A DNA stretch of 36,785 bases from Magnaporthiopsis rhizophila (GCA_003049465.1 PYSS01000208.1:1-36785), one strand, 5' to 3'; positions 21,458 to 30,731 are shown, counted from the stretch's first letter. Program-made: numbers and translations. Notes: generated from the letters alone by a model not told the origin.

Positions 21458-21650
21458 GAGAGGTACCTCTCAGCATAGGGGAGAGGTACCTTCCTATCCC
21501 CTATCCTTTCTCCGCTATCCTCTTTCCCATCCTATATATCCTATCCTATTCCTTTCCTTCTTTCCCATCCTACCCCGTCCTATTCCTTTCCTCTCATTCC
21601 TATCCCATATCCTGTCCCATCCAATCCTATTTCCTATCCTGCTCTCGTCA
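21458..21650 (+). repeat. Pyrimidine-rich CCTAT repeats with a short palindrome
   Basis: GAGAGGTACCTCTC at 21458-21471 is a perfect 14-bp palindrome, and its left half recurs at 21481-21490. Imperfect CCTATCC/TATCCTATTCC repeats then run to about 21645. The tract lies in the divergent promoter region between ISN1 and the HNH gene and may be part of the HNH promoter or 5' UTR. Confidence 0.7.
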
Positions 21651-21746
21651 CATGATTCGTAGTGGCAGAAGTTCGGGAGGGGCCATTATCCACTATCGCG
21701 ACACCCCGCTATATTTCCATTCATATACCCACCAACACCAGCCGCT

Positions 21747-23070
21747 ATGGATCTGAAGCCTAGATTCAAACCTCCGTCTCGCCCAGATTCCCCGCCCCCG
21801 GGCCTTTTGGCAAGCCAAGTCCACATCCGCCATCCTGCCCACCCCGACGCCGCTCCCGCCCTTTTGCGGCTGAAACCCTTGGACGTGGCCAAGGACGGCC
21901 GCCACGGCCTGGACTACGACACGGCCCTCGTCGCCTGCTGCGTCGTTGCCAACAATGCCTTCGCCGCGGGCTGGCTGGCCACGAGAGCCGGCCGCGGGTT
22001 CCGCCGCGTTCAGCGCCCTGCCGACAACCTGCTGCACGGGACCGAGTACTTTTTCTGCGTGGGAGACAAGAACCCCATACACCGTTGGTTCCCCTCGTTG
22101 TTGGTTTACCCCTTATTGGCTCTTCTGACAATCCTCTGCCACAGACGTCTATCCCGTCGTCCCGTCCTTCGACCACTGGCGATTCCCACACGACGCCCTG
22201 CCATCCCCTTGGAAAGACCTTCGGATCGAAGACCAAGACCAAGCTCCACAGAGTGCTGTGCAGCCCGCCTCCACGGTAGATAATCGTGATGGCACATGTC
22301 ACGTTACGGGATACGGCAGTGGCCTGGAGGCTTCCCACCTCGTGCCCGCGGCGGACGAGTACTGGTTCCAATCCAACGGAATGAGCAGGTGCGTGGGGAG
22401 AAAGAAAGTGGTTACCCGGAAAAAGGAAAGAAAGGGCTTCATCAGGCTGCTAACGCGCTTTGCTAGGTATTGTCGCGACCAGGACGTAGCTCAAGGGATC
22501 ACCGACGACAGGAACATGATCCTCCTCCGCGCCGACCTCCACCAGCTTTTGGATGCGCGACGCTTCACCTTTGCTGCCAAGTACGTTGTGCTGAAGCCTG
22601 AGCCGGCTCCCCGTGAGCCTCGCGCACGCGCAGCACGCCGCGAGCTGCCGCTGCTCGTCTCGAAGCACGCCTCTGTCAGCCCCCCGCCCACGCCTTTGGA
22701 GGCCGTCTTGACGCTACACGTGTTTCTCCCACATCTTTCCGGAGAGCTCGTGCGTTTGTACCACAACCGCCACCTGCAACCGATCCGAGGACTGGCCCCT
22801 GAGTTCTTGTTCGCACGCTTTGCCCGGTCGATATTCACCGACCCCGTCTACCCATTTTTCGACACCGTGGCCAGGTTCACGGTGGCCTTGTGGAACAATG
22901 ACGAGATGCGTCAAGATCAGGAGACGCTGGGGACGCTGGAACTCCGCCGGCGCATGGAGCTGTTTTCGCCGTACGCCATGAGCCCGAAGAAGCGGTCACG
23001 GCCCTTGGCTCTTTCACAAGAGCCCATCCTGATACGCGGCGACGACGCTCCGGGTCGAAGCGGCGGCTAG
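21747..23070 (+). CDS. Fungal HNH nuclease (HNH_2-like), 394 aa, three exons
   Basis: Model join(21747..22083, 22145..22388, 22467..23070). Intron 1 is 61 nt (GTTGGT...CTGAC...CACAG). Intron 2 is 78 nt (GTGCGT...GCTAAC...GCTAG) and has no in-frame stop. The N-terminal domain carries LDYDTALVACCVVANN. The joined segment reads VYPVVPSFDHWRFPHDALP, typical of these fungal proteins. The nuclease motif is TC-H-VTG (Cys 164), EASHLVPA (His 177), DDRNMILLRADLHQLLD (Asn 210, His 219). A basic tail (SPKKRSRP) follows. The family is widespread and expanded in filamentous ascomycetes, and its biological role is not established. The TAG stop at 23068 is directly followed, in the same frame, by codons for four D-E-E-E-G-Y repeats, so this copy may be shortened by a premature stop. 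The intron 1 donor is the weakest part of the model. Confidence 0.85.
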
Positions 23071-23520
23071 GAGGCGGGCTATGACGAGGAGGAGGGTTAT
23101 GACGAGGAGGAGGGCTACGACGAGGAGGAGGGCTACGACGAGGAGGAGGACTTTGAGGCGTCACCGCCCAGCCTTGGAACCTCGTTTGGGACGACGTCGG
23201 AAACCAGCAGCCTGGCGAGGTGTGGAACCGCCCCTTTTCTCGGAGCAAGTCGAGCTGCTGCTGACGAAACTGAGTACTGTCGTGCTTCCTGTCAAGGACC
23301 TCCTTACCCAGTTCAAGTCGACAGAACGTACAGTCATCCGGCATCTAGACTTGTTGTTTGTTCAGCATACATAGCACTGGCCGCATCGAGCCCGAGGAGC
23401 GCCGCGAGCTCGTCGCCTTGCTTCTGGTCGGCATCGGCACAAAATCACTAAGCAGCCCAAGGCTCTTCAATCTCCTACTCTGCATGCTGTCCGACATCAA
23501 GATCCCGGCAAGAGGGCGGA
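23071..23520 (+). pseudogene. Coding debris after the HNH stop codon
   Basis: The HNH reading frame continues past TAG with EAGY(DEEEGY)3DEEED and a further open stretch. Other frames then carry protein-like segments: PPLFSEQVELLLTKLS and KSTERTVIRHLDLL (frame of 23081), then GRIEPEERRELVALLLVGIG and SPRLFNLLLCMLSDIKI (frame of 23358). The frame changes without convincing splice sites, so this looks like a disrupted C-terminal extension or the remains of a second gene. Family not recognised. Confidence 0.45.
23083..23151 (+). repeat. 18-bp tandem repeat encoding D-E-E-E-G-Y, four units
   Basis: GACGAGGAGGAGGG(C/T)TA(C/T) is repeated at 23083, 23101 and 23119, with a partial fourth unit at 23137. 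The unit is a multiple of three, and the differences that can be seen are synonymous third-position changes (GGT/GGC, TAT/TAC), which fits a once-coding repeat. Confidence 0.85.
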
Positions 23521-23559
23521 GGCGCTTCCGCCAACGACGACAGGGTCCAGGAGAGCCGG

Positions 23560-23835
23560 GGCACGAGGTTGCGAGGCATTATTGGGCTCCGCCAGCAGCC
23601 CGAAGCGACCTCTGGGCTAAACTGGCCAGGCCTTGGGTAAACCGGCTATAAGATGCCAGAGAGCCGCGTTGGAATGGTTGCCAGGTCTCACGCGCCCCAT
23701 CTCGGGAACAAGATGGGGCAAAACCGCAGCAACGAAATTATGGACCGGTACGAGTACACCTCGGCCCGCGACGGTCGCATCAGCACACACCAAATGACTA
23801 ACAAATGCGTGCCATCCTCGTGCAGACGACGGTAA
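23560..23835 (+). pseudogene. Fragment related to the decayed locus at 16710-18790
   Basis: Plus-strand DNA here matches the minus strand at about 18560-18790: CCGCCAGCAGCCC, CCAGGCCTTGGGTAAAC, CGTTGGAA(T)TGGTTGCCAG, CACGC-CCCCATCTC-GGAACAAGA and the following bases. The encoded segment reads HAPHLGNKMG, SNEIMDRYEYTS and RISTHQMTNKCV before a stop near 23835. It is too short and too interrupted to be a functional gene. Confidence 0.6.
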
Positions 23836-24252
23836 AGGCAAAAATGTTGGGATCAATGCTCTGATTTTAATAAGGGGAAGACTGGCAAAGATAAGATAAG
23901 GGGCCTGCAGGGTAGGTGCAGGGTAGGTAGTTGTATTAGAGAAATAAGAGCATGAAGAGCATAAGGAAGAGGAAATCTCCCTTGGATCCCTTGGAGGGAT
24001 ATGTCCTATATATACACATTTGGCATGGCCTGTGGCCTGCTGTAATACCTGGATGCATATATATAATATATGTGCACCAACGAAAAAGAAAAGACAGACA
24101 GACAGACAGACAGACAGACACTGTCTGCGCAAACACGATATGCAAAAAGAATTTGTGCAACAAATCCGCACAAACGCGCACCGCTCCTCCCCGGGTGACT
24201 TTTGCCATTGGGGATGGTTGTGACGGCATCTGCCGCTTTCCTCGTTGACCAC
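23836..24252. other. Intergenic region with microsatellites
   Basis: This is the 3' flank of the minus-strand gene ending at 24253. It has a GATAAGATAAG motif near 23890, GCAGGGTAGGT repeats (23907-23930), a TATATA patch (24057-24070) and a (GACA)7 run at 24093-24120. No gene is visible. Confidence 0.7.
24093..24120 (+). repeat. (GACA)7 microsatellite
   Basis: Seven perfect GACA units beyond the 3' end of the 420-aa gene. Confidence 0.9.
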
Positions 24253-25515
24253 CTAGTGGTACTTGGCCGTGGTCCCGCGTGGCCTCGTGTTCGCACGAGC
24301 CGGTGGTCGCGGTGGCGACGATGACGCCTTGCGTTTGCGCTTCTTCCCGCCGCCGCCGGCCGTGCGCTGCCTCGGTGCGGGCGCTTTGCGTGATCCTCTA
24401 GGGGCCGCAGCAGCAGCAGCAGCAGCAACGGCAGGCGGTGCCTCCTCCTCCTCCTCCTCCTCCTCCCATCCTTTTTCCTCCTCCTCTTCTTCTGCTTCTC
24501 CTGCTCCTCCTCCTCCTCCTCCTTCTTCTTCTTGCTGCCCCGCCCAATATTTGATGAGTTGGTCTCTCAGGGCGTACGACAGCTCCTTTGCGCGGTCTTG
24601 GGCGTTCCTGAGACCCCTCCGGCCTTTCACATATCCTTGGTACGACGAGCTGATGTCGGCCCACGCGTACTCGTACTGATGGTACTCGAGCTTTTTTGCG
24701 TTTTTTGGCGACGCCATCGCGTAGTGAGCATACATCCTAAGGATGGTGCCGTCCGTAATAAAGGTTGTGACGGCTGCGTGTCCGGGGGGGTCTGACTTTC
24801 CCATGTACGCGAGGGCCATGTTTCGGCCGTAAACCATGGCCGCACCGTCGTAGGCGGCCAGGAGCCTGGCCTCGTCCATGTCCCCCGTACGCGCCTCCCA
24901 TTCTCCGGCTATGTGCGGCAGCGTGATGGAGCAAGGGTCGTCCTGGTACAACACCGCTCCCGGGATGTGCTCGTCGATCGGGAACGGGTTGAACTGCGGC
25001 AGCCGCAGCCCTTCGATGAAGTCGGGCTGCGGCGCCGACAGGCCGTCGTTATACCGGGCGTTCTGCGGGGCGTTGCCGCAGCACCGGTTAAACTCCCGCT
25101 TATATCCGGAATCACCGTGCCGTTTTAGCACGAACCCGCTGACCTCGGCGAGTATGGTCATCTCGGTGCCCGCGTCCGAAACCATATCGACATACTCTCC
25201 GTGCCCCAACCTCGTGGGCGGCGCCGTGCCGCCACCGGATCGGGCGTGCCGTTTGCGAATCTGGCCGAGGTTCGTAGGCGGCAGGGACTCTTTTGCCAGG
25301 AGGATTCCGTTCTTGTGGGACTTTAAGGCAAAGCCAGTCGTGGTTGTCGACGTGCCTTTGCTTGACTTGGCGGTAGTTGACTTCTTTTTGATGCGTGCCG
25401 TTCCGTTCAAGATTGCCAAGTTTGGTCGCGTTAGTGGTGCCCGTGCCGGTGGAATTGCTAGAATTTGCCCTTCTTGTTGTGGCAGAGGTTGAGTCCGCTC
25501 CAAGGACTTGTCCAT
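24253..25515 (-). CDS. Fungal REase-like hypothetical protein, 420 aa
   Basis: Single exon. The ATG at 25515 was chosen over the longer open frame because its context (TTCACCATGG) is near-ideal and a TATA box lies about 190 bases upstream. Residues 1-100 are basic and Ser/Thr-rich. Residues 105-325 form the conserved domain: SAPQPDFIEGL (160-170), LPHIAGEWEART (199-210), AAYDGAAMVYGRN (220-232), PPGHAAVTTFITDGTILRMYAHY (243-265) and YHQYEYAW. The tail has Gly and Glu runs (329-358), poly-Ala and a likely nuclear signal KKRKRK (391-396). I recognise the domain as a fungal lineage-expanded family. The order Asp, E-x-K, then helix and TDG strand suggests a PD-(D/E)XK nuclease fold (inference). 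The motif position usually E-W-K, as I recall it, is E-W-E here (205-207), so catalysis is doubtful. CAG and CTC triplet runs in the DNA make length variation likely. Confidence 0.8.
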   Translation of the reverse strand: MDKSLERTQPLPQQEGQILAIPPARAPLTRPNLAILNGTARIKKKSTTAKSSKGTSTTTTGFALKSHKNGILLAKESLPPTNLGQIRKRHARSGGGTAPPTRLGHGEYVDMVSDAGTEMTILAEVSGFVLKRHGDSGYKREFNRCCGNAPQNARYNDGLSAPQPDFIEGLRLPQFNPFPIDEHIPGAVLYQDDPCSITLPHIAGEWEARTGDMDEARLLAAYDGAAMVYGRNMALAYMGKSDPPGHAAVTTFITDGTILRMYAHYAMASPKNAKKLEYHQYEYAWADISSSYQGYVKGRRGLRNAQDRAKELSYALRDQLIKYWAGQQEEEGGGGGGAGEAEEEEEEKGWEEEEEEEEAPPAVAAAAAAAAPRGSRKAPAPRQRTAGGGGKKRKRKASSSPPRPPARANTRPRGTTAKYH

Positions 25516-25699
25516 GGTGAAAATAGGCAAAGAGGTAAAGAGGTAAAGCGGCAACGAGAGGCAACGAGGCAACGAGGCAGACACTTGGTTGTTTGCTCGA
25601 TTCGTTCTTTGGCGTCTTTGTTCGATTTTCGAGGCGGGCCGAGTGAGTATGATTTGCTTCTCCTCGATTTCCGGCCGGCACCTGTGGGTGATTGTCTCC

Positions 25700-25713
25700 T
25701 TTATATATATTTT
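25700..25713 (-). promoter_or_regulatory. TATA box of the 420-aa gene
   Basis: The minus strand reads ATATATATAAAGG about 190 bases upstream of the ATG at 25515. This is a consensus TATA element at a sensible distance for a fungal gene. Confidence 0.55.
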
Positions 25714-25799
25714 TTTTTTCTTCCTCTTCGCTCTATTTTGCTCGCCGCGGCTTAACAAAGAACTTGATCCAAATGCGGCCAAAAGCGTGCTTCGTCTTG

Positions 25800-27070
25800 A
25801 GATGCCGACTGTCAGCTGAATGCGGCGCTGGTGTTTTTGCGATGCTCATCGTCCTGCTTGATGGCTCTTTGCTGGAATTTGACGAGGGCGGTCCGTGTTC
25901 CTGCCTTTTCCGGGGGTTGGTTCCTTCGCCGGGGCTGAACTCGACTCGTATCTGCTGTCCGCAGCCGATTGTTATCCGCATTCGATTGCTGTTCGCAGCC
26001 GATTGCTGTCCGCAGCCGAAGGAACCGGAAAAAGATTGGAGCTGCTAGAGCCAGGCTGGCCTAGCCGCAACAAGGGTGAGCCACCAACCTTCATGAACTG
26101 GCTGCTGGTTCATTGCAATCGACAGACTAACAGAAACGCAGTTTTGAGCTGGGAGGCGGGTGGACGAGTATAGTTTATGAAATAGGAAAGACAAGGGAAT
26201 GGAAAGGAAGTTGGAGATGACAGGAGGTGGAAGAGGAAAGGAGGTGGGAAACGGCCCAACCGTTGATCCTTTTTTTTTTTTTTTTTTTTTTTTTGGCTGA
26301 TGATCGTGAGGGGCTCGCCATCCAACCTTGCTCTGTACCTGCATAACGTTGCCTCGCGGTTCCACACTTGCCCAGGTAGGCGGCCCACCAATCAGCCCGA
26401 CCGAGCGCCGTCATCACGGTGAGACGGCAGAGCTCTACCTCTGTGTGCCTGGCAAAGAGACGCCGACGATTTGATTTTGCGGAACAAGGCTGTGGCCCAG
26501 CAGCCCCCTATTTTGTCATAGCTATCTCGACAAGCAGACGTCCCTCGTCGCACAGAGAGTCGACCTGCATAGTGCACAGGTTTTTTTTTCTTTGTGGCCA
26601 TCTTCCGGCACTGACGTGTCTCGCTCGTCCTAGGCCATGCACTGCAGCTCGTCAAAATCCCATCGCAGTGTATCTTGCCAACCGCGGAACTGGAGGTTGT
26701 GTCCCCGGAGCCGCCCCACAAGTCCCACCTGTCACTGCCTAGATAGTCGTTAGAGCCCGGTTGGGAGAGAGGATTAGTCACGGCGCACGTGAGGTCCACG
26801 GCCTGTATTTTGTACCTTTTGGTCGCTTTCTGCCAGGACGGATCCGCAGGCCTAGACTAGAAATGATCATCACACTTTTCCCTCCACCTTCTGCGCCTTG
26901 TTTTAACCTCGCTTGATTGGTGCCTACGGCATGCTGTCCTCTGTCGGTGCAGCCGTATCATTATAAACTTTATTGCGTCAAGTCCCCAAGAGTGGCAGTT
27001 GAATTGATCTCGAGCCAGCCAAACCCACGGCACCCGACACCCCAACAGATTGTACTTTACCCTTCCCTCA
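25800..27070. other. Intergenic region with 25-nt poly(T) tract
   Basis: No gene is supported. A run of 25 T lies at 26270-26294. CCGATTGCTGTCCGCAG / CCGATTGTTATCCGCAT-type short repeats lie at 25958-26020. Bases 26851-26928 form part of the CWC24 promoter and recur upstream of the pseudogene at 30865. Confidence 0.6.
26851..26928 (+). repeat. Promoter-region direct repeat, copy 1
   Basis: CTAGACTAGAAATGATCATC and the next 55 or so bases match 30732-30808 with a few substitutions and small gaps. This copy ends about 140 bases before the CWC24 start codon. Confidence 0.7.
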
Positions 27071-28099
27071 ATGGAGCCAGTCGCAGTTTTCAAAAAGCGC
27101 GGGCCCAAGGCCAAAGCCAACATCAGAAAGCGGGCTCCGACTCCGGCGGCTCCTGGCGGCTCCGGCGACGAGAGCTCCGAGTACTCGTCGTCGGACGAGA
27201 CGGGCCAGCGTCTGAAGCGGCAAAGGAGAAACAATCACGGCTCGGGTACGTCCTCGTCAGGCACACACAATGACGACAACATCTCGGCCACCGTCTTCAA
27301 GGCGGACAGGAGCGTGCCCATCAGCGACTCCAACGACGCCACCAAACGGAGCAACTGGCACGACACCGACACGGTCTCGACCAAGAAGCTTGCCGACGAT
27401 GACGGACAGCAACAACAACAACAAGATGGCCTGTACAAGGGGCTGGCGAACAAGACAAGCTTTGTGCAAAAGAAGCCTGACGCGCCGTCGAGGACGGTGG
27501 GACCGATCAAGGCGCCGACAAACATCCGGACGGTGACGGTGACGGACTTTGCACCAGATGTTTGCAAAGATGTGAGTTTGCGTCTGTCGCTCTCAATTAC
27601 GCTTCTTGCTAATCAAACTCTTCACTTGCACAAACAGTACAAGCAAACAGGCTTCTGCGGATTCGGCGACAACTGCAAGTACCTACACGCACGCGAGGAC
27701 TACAAGGCCGGGTGGCAGCTCGACCGGGAGTGGGAGAGCGTGGCCAAGGGCAAGAAGAACATGGGGGGGACGGTGGTGGCGAGCGCGGGGGGACGTGATG
27801 CGCACGACAAGGAGAATGATGATGATGACGACGGAGACGATGATGCACTACTCGAGAGCATCCCGTTCGCGTGCGTCATCTGCCGGGAGCCGTACAAGCA
27901 GCCGGTGGCGACGCGGTGCGGGCACTACTTTTGCGAGGCGTGCGCGCTCAAGCGGTACCGGAGGGATCCCACCTGCGCGGCGTGCGGTTCCGGCACGAAT
28001 GGCGTTTTCAACCACGCCAAGAGGCTGCAGAAGCTCCTGGACAGGAAGCGGGAGCGGGCGGCCAAGAGGGGGGAGGAGGTCAGTGAGGAGGAGGAGTAG
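27071..28099 (+). CDS. CWC24: Pre-mRNA-splicing factor CWC24 (RNF113-like), 320 aa, two exons
   Basis: Model join(27071..27571, 27638..28099). The 66-nt intron is GTGAGT...TGCTAAT...AACAG. Order: N-terminal FKKRGPKAK, typical of the RNF113/Cwc24 family; acidic Ser-rich and basic segment; poly-Gln; RTVTVTDFAPDVCKD|YKQTGFCGFGDNCKYLH, a CCCH zinc finger with Cys 165, 174, 180 and His 184; DYKAGWQLDREWE; acidic run; C3HC4 RING finger from Cys 246 (CVICREPY ... CGHYFCEACALKRY ... CAAC, Cys 283); acidic C-terminus. Cwc24 joins the activated spliceosome in the nucleus and contacts the 5' splice site before the first step. The intron falls inside the CCCH finger, between its first and second cysteines, and contains no stop in frame. 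The start ATG follows a pyrimidine-rich leader. It lies 470 bases upstream of ATG3, same strand. Confidence 0.95.
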   Translation: MEPVAVFKKRGPKAKANIRKRAPTPAAPGGSGDESSEYSSSDETGQRLKRQRRNNHGSGTSSSGTHNDDNISATVFKADRSVPISDSNDATKRSNWHDTDTVSTKKLADDDGQQQQQQDGLYKGLANKTSFVQKKPDAPSRTVGPIKAPTNIRTVTVTDFAPDVCKDVSLRLSLSITLLANQTLHLHKQYKQTGFCGFGDNCKYLHAREDYKAGWQLDREWESVAKGKKNMGGTVVASAGGRDAHDKENDDDDDGDDDALLESIPFACVICREPYKQPVATRCGHYFCEACALKRYRRDPTCAACGSGTNGVFNHAKRLQKLLDRKRERAAKRGEEVSEEEE

Positions 28100-28353
28100 G
28101 GGGTGAAGGTGTAAGTTTGTATTTGCACCCACCAAAAATGGAGTCGTGACCTTGCTGACGCATTTGAATCGTCCCTAGGTTTTGGAGGTTGCCCCGCAAG
28201 TCTCAGCTCTACAACGATAAGATACGAGCGGGGGCTTTGTGACCCGGGCAGGCTCCAGCCCACCATGTGACGAAAGGCATCATCTGCACTCTGCAGACTC
28301 ATCCTTCTTTTCATCTTTTGCATCTTTTCATTTCGTCGGAACTGCAACACAAG

Positions 28354-28566
28354 CTCCCTCCTGCAATCCAACGCAAGCTCCCTCCTGCAATCCAACGCAA
28401 GCTCCCCCCTTCACTCCAACACACGCTCTCTTTCGTCCACAGGCTCTCTCTTTCATCCACACAAGCTCCTTCAATCCAATACACGCTCCCTCTCCAATCC
28501 AACACACTCCGCCTCCCTCAATCTAACTCGCTCCCTTCAATCCAACACAACCCCCCTCAATCGACA
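28354..28566 (+). repeat. Pyrimidine-rich imperfect repeats in the ATG3 5' region
   Basis: CAATCCAACRCAAGCTCCCTC-like units of about 21-28 bp repeat at least six times up to the ATG3 start codon at 28571. CT-rich leaders of this kind are common in fungal promoters and 5' UTRs, so this probably includes the transcription start region. Confidence 0.7.
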
Positions 28567-28570
28567 GACC

Positions 28571-29710
28571 ATGATCAACCTCTACTCGGTGGTCAACACG
28601 CTCCGGGACCGGTACGCGCCTGTGTCGCACGCGTCCACCTTCCGCGAGACGGGCGAGATCACGCCCGAGGAGTTCGTGGCGGCGGGCGACTACCTGGTGT
28701 TCAAGTTCCCGACGTGGAGCTGGGCCGACGCCGACTGCGAGTCGCGACGGGTGAGCCACCTCCCCTCCGGCAAGCAGTTCCTGGTGACGCGCAACGTGCC
28801 GTGCAACCGGCGGCTGAACGAGAACTTTGCCGGCGACGCCGGCCTGGAGGAGGCGCTGGTGGAGGGTGGTGGCGGCGGCGGCGACGACGACGACGGATGG
28901 CTGCGCACGGGCGGCCTGGCCAGCTCGCCGCGCGAGGTGCGCACCGTCGACGACGCCGGCAACGCGCAACAGCCTGACGACGACGACGACGACGACATTC
29001 CAGACATGGAGGACGACGAGGACGACGACGAGGCGATAATCGCTGGGGGACAGACGACGTACGTATTTTTTTTTTGTCGTTGCTCGCTGGCTGCACGCAC
29101 TATTTCGCTCGATGCACGCACTAATCAAACTGTCGATGGTGATGCAGCAGTGGCCGCCGCACCTACACGCTCTACATCATGTACTCGCCCTACTACCGCA
29201 CACCCCGCCTGTACCTGTCCGGCTACGCGGCCGACGGGCAGCCGCTGGCGCCGCGGCTGATGATGGAGGACATCATGGGCGACTACAAGGACAAGACGGT
29301 GACGCTCGAGGACTTTCCGTTCTTTGCGAGCGACACAAAGATGGCGAGCGTGCACCCGTGCAAGCACGCGCCCGTCATGAAGACGCTGCTGGACCGGGCC
29401 GACGCGGCGCTCAAGCGGCGGCGCGAGAAGCTCAAGGACGAAGGCGTCGAGGGGCTGACGGACGAGATCAGCAGGCTCACGGTGGCGGACAAGGACAAGA
29501 ACGAGGACTGGGAGGACATTCGGCACGATGATGCGGAGCAGCAGGAGGAGGTGGCCATCCGCGTGGACCAGTATCTGGTCGTGTTTCTCAAGGTGAGGAG
29601 TCATGTGTGCTGCCGTCGGGGCGACATGACGGTGCTTGGCTGACAATTGTGCACAGTTTATCGCCAGCGTGACGCCGGGCATCGAGCACGATTTCACCAT
29701 GGGCGTGTAG
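28571..29710 (+). CDS. ATG3: Autophagy E2-like enzyme ATG3, 328 aa, three exons
   Basis: Model join(28571..29058, 29148..29592, 29657..29710). Intron 1 is 89 nt (GTACGT...ACTAAT...TGCAG, with a second AG three bases later). Intron 2 is 64 nt (GTGAGG...GCTGAC...CACAG). The protein opens LYSVVNTLRDRY and FRETGEITPEEFVAAGDYLV, followed by FPTWSWADAD. A flexible acidic loop (about 96-160, Gly and Asp runs) precedes TYTLYIMYSPYYRTPRLYL. The catalytic Cys 234 lies in HPCKHA. W-E-D-I at 284-287 fits the Atg8-interacting motif. The C-terminus is FIASVTPGIEHDFTMGV. ATG3 receives lipidated-pathway Atg8 from Atg7 and transfers it to phosphatidylethanolamine during autophagosome formation. All key residues are present. 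Confidence 0.97.
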
Positions 29711-29938
29711 TTTTTTTTTTCTTCCGTACCATCTCATCTTGTCACGGCACATTCCATCATCTTGTGGGAACGGGGTCTGGCTTGGCTTGGACGCTGACGG
29801 TTGAACACTGTATGCTCGGAATGATTGGTAGGCTCTGGATCTGTAGCAGAGCGACAGATCCAAGACAAGTGTAATGTACCAAGGACAGCCACTTCGGTGG
29901 CAGGTATAAAAAATGAGGGTTTCCTTTATTCTTATCCG

Positions 29939-30212
29939 TCAGGGTCAGGTTGTTTTGCCCCTTGGGGAACCGCGTCAAAAAAGGTACCTCGTTACGGAAA
30001 AGCTAACCCCGACCCGAGCGTCTCTTTTTGCCATGGCGGTGAGGCTTTGAGGCAAATCCCGGAGCGGACAGGTATTACCCTCCCTACGTAAAAGCCGTGG
30101 AGGGCCGCCTTGGAAACTAGAGACGGCGATGAACTTCAGGATGACCAAACTACTGATCTCTGCCCGGGTCGGGGTTGGCTTTTTTCCTGAGGGATAAGCA
30201 ACCTGACCCTGA
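29939..30212. repeat. Inverted repeat flanking a short spacer
   Basis: TCAGGGTCAGGTTG (29939-29952) is the exact reverse complement of 30199-30212. AAAGCTAACCCCGACCCGAGC (about 29998-30019) pairs with GCCCGGGTCGGGGTTGGCTTT (30162-30184) with two mismatches. The left arm carries about 30 extra bases between the two blocks. The repeat abuts the gag fragment and is probably part of a transposon relic. Confidence 0.7.
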
Positions 30213-30241
30213 TCAAATGAGAGACAATCTCGGATGAAATC

Positions 30242-30430
30242 ATGGCATTCTCCCAAAGGCCTGGAGAGTTTCTTGCCACCTACCAGAAACGAGCCGTCAA
30301 GCTGAGCAGGTTGACACAAGCCGACGCCCAAGGGCCCGATTGGAAGAAAAACCCGATAACGGATGACAGCAGGGAAATCGAAATAGGAGCCCACCTTCAA
30401 GAAGGTTTGTCTGACACCTTGAAAGGGGAT
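30242..30430 (+). mobile_element. LTR-retrotransposon gag fragment
   Basis: The open frame reads FSQRPGEFLATYQKRAVKLS, then DAQGPDW, then EIEIGAHLQEGLSDTLKGDH. The Q-R-(P/S)-G-E-x-L-A-T-Y-x-K-R-A phrase and the following G-L-S-D are what I know from gag proteins of fungal LTR retrotransposons. No protease, reverse transcriptase or integrase follows, and the frame becomes unlike gag after about 30430. It is a short, dead remnant, and no LTR pair can be seen. Confidence 0.6.
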
Positions 30431-30731
30431 CATCTCTGGGGTTTCCCATGCTTTTTGACCTGGACGCAAACATGCCCGTCTACTTGTTTAAATCGGGCAT
30501 ATGCTCCGTGAGATTATGTTGTTCTTGAGCATCACGGCCGTGTAAAAAAGGAACACACTTGTCTGCCTGCCTGACTCTACGGCTGGTGACGTATCTTACC
30601 TTGGGAGCCAGCCCCACGACGGCGAGCCTCGCGGCGGTGGACCGAAAATGGAAAAATCAACAGCTGGATCGAATCTCCACCAGCCTTTTTGCCTTTTTAA
30701 GTAGGTAGCCCCATCTCCACGGCTTCACCAA

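Noticed and set aside
22877..23344. 155-codon minus-strand ORF with Pro-Pro-Pro-Arg repeats
   Set aside because: It is the antisense reading of the D-E-E-E-G-Y repeat and the HNH 3' end.
25516..25782. Longer N-terminus for the 420-aa protein starting at 25782
   Set aside because: The extra residues run through the TATA box and a T-rich leader. The ATG at 25515 has a far better context.
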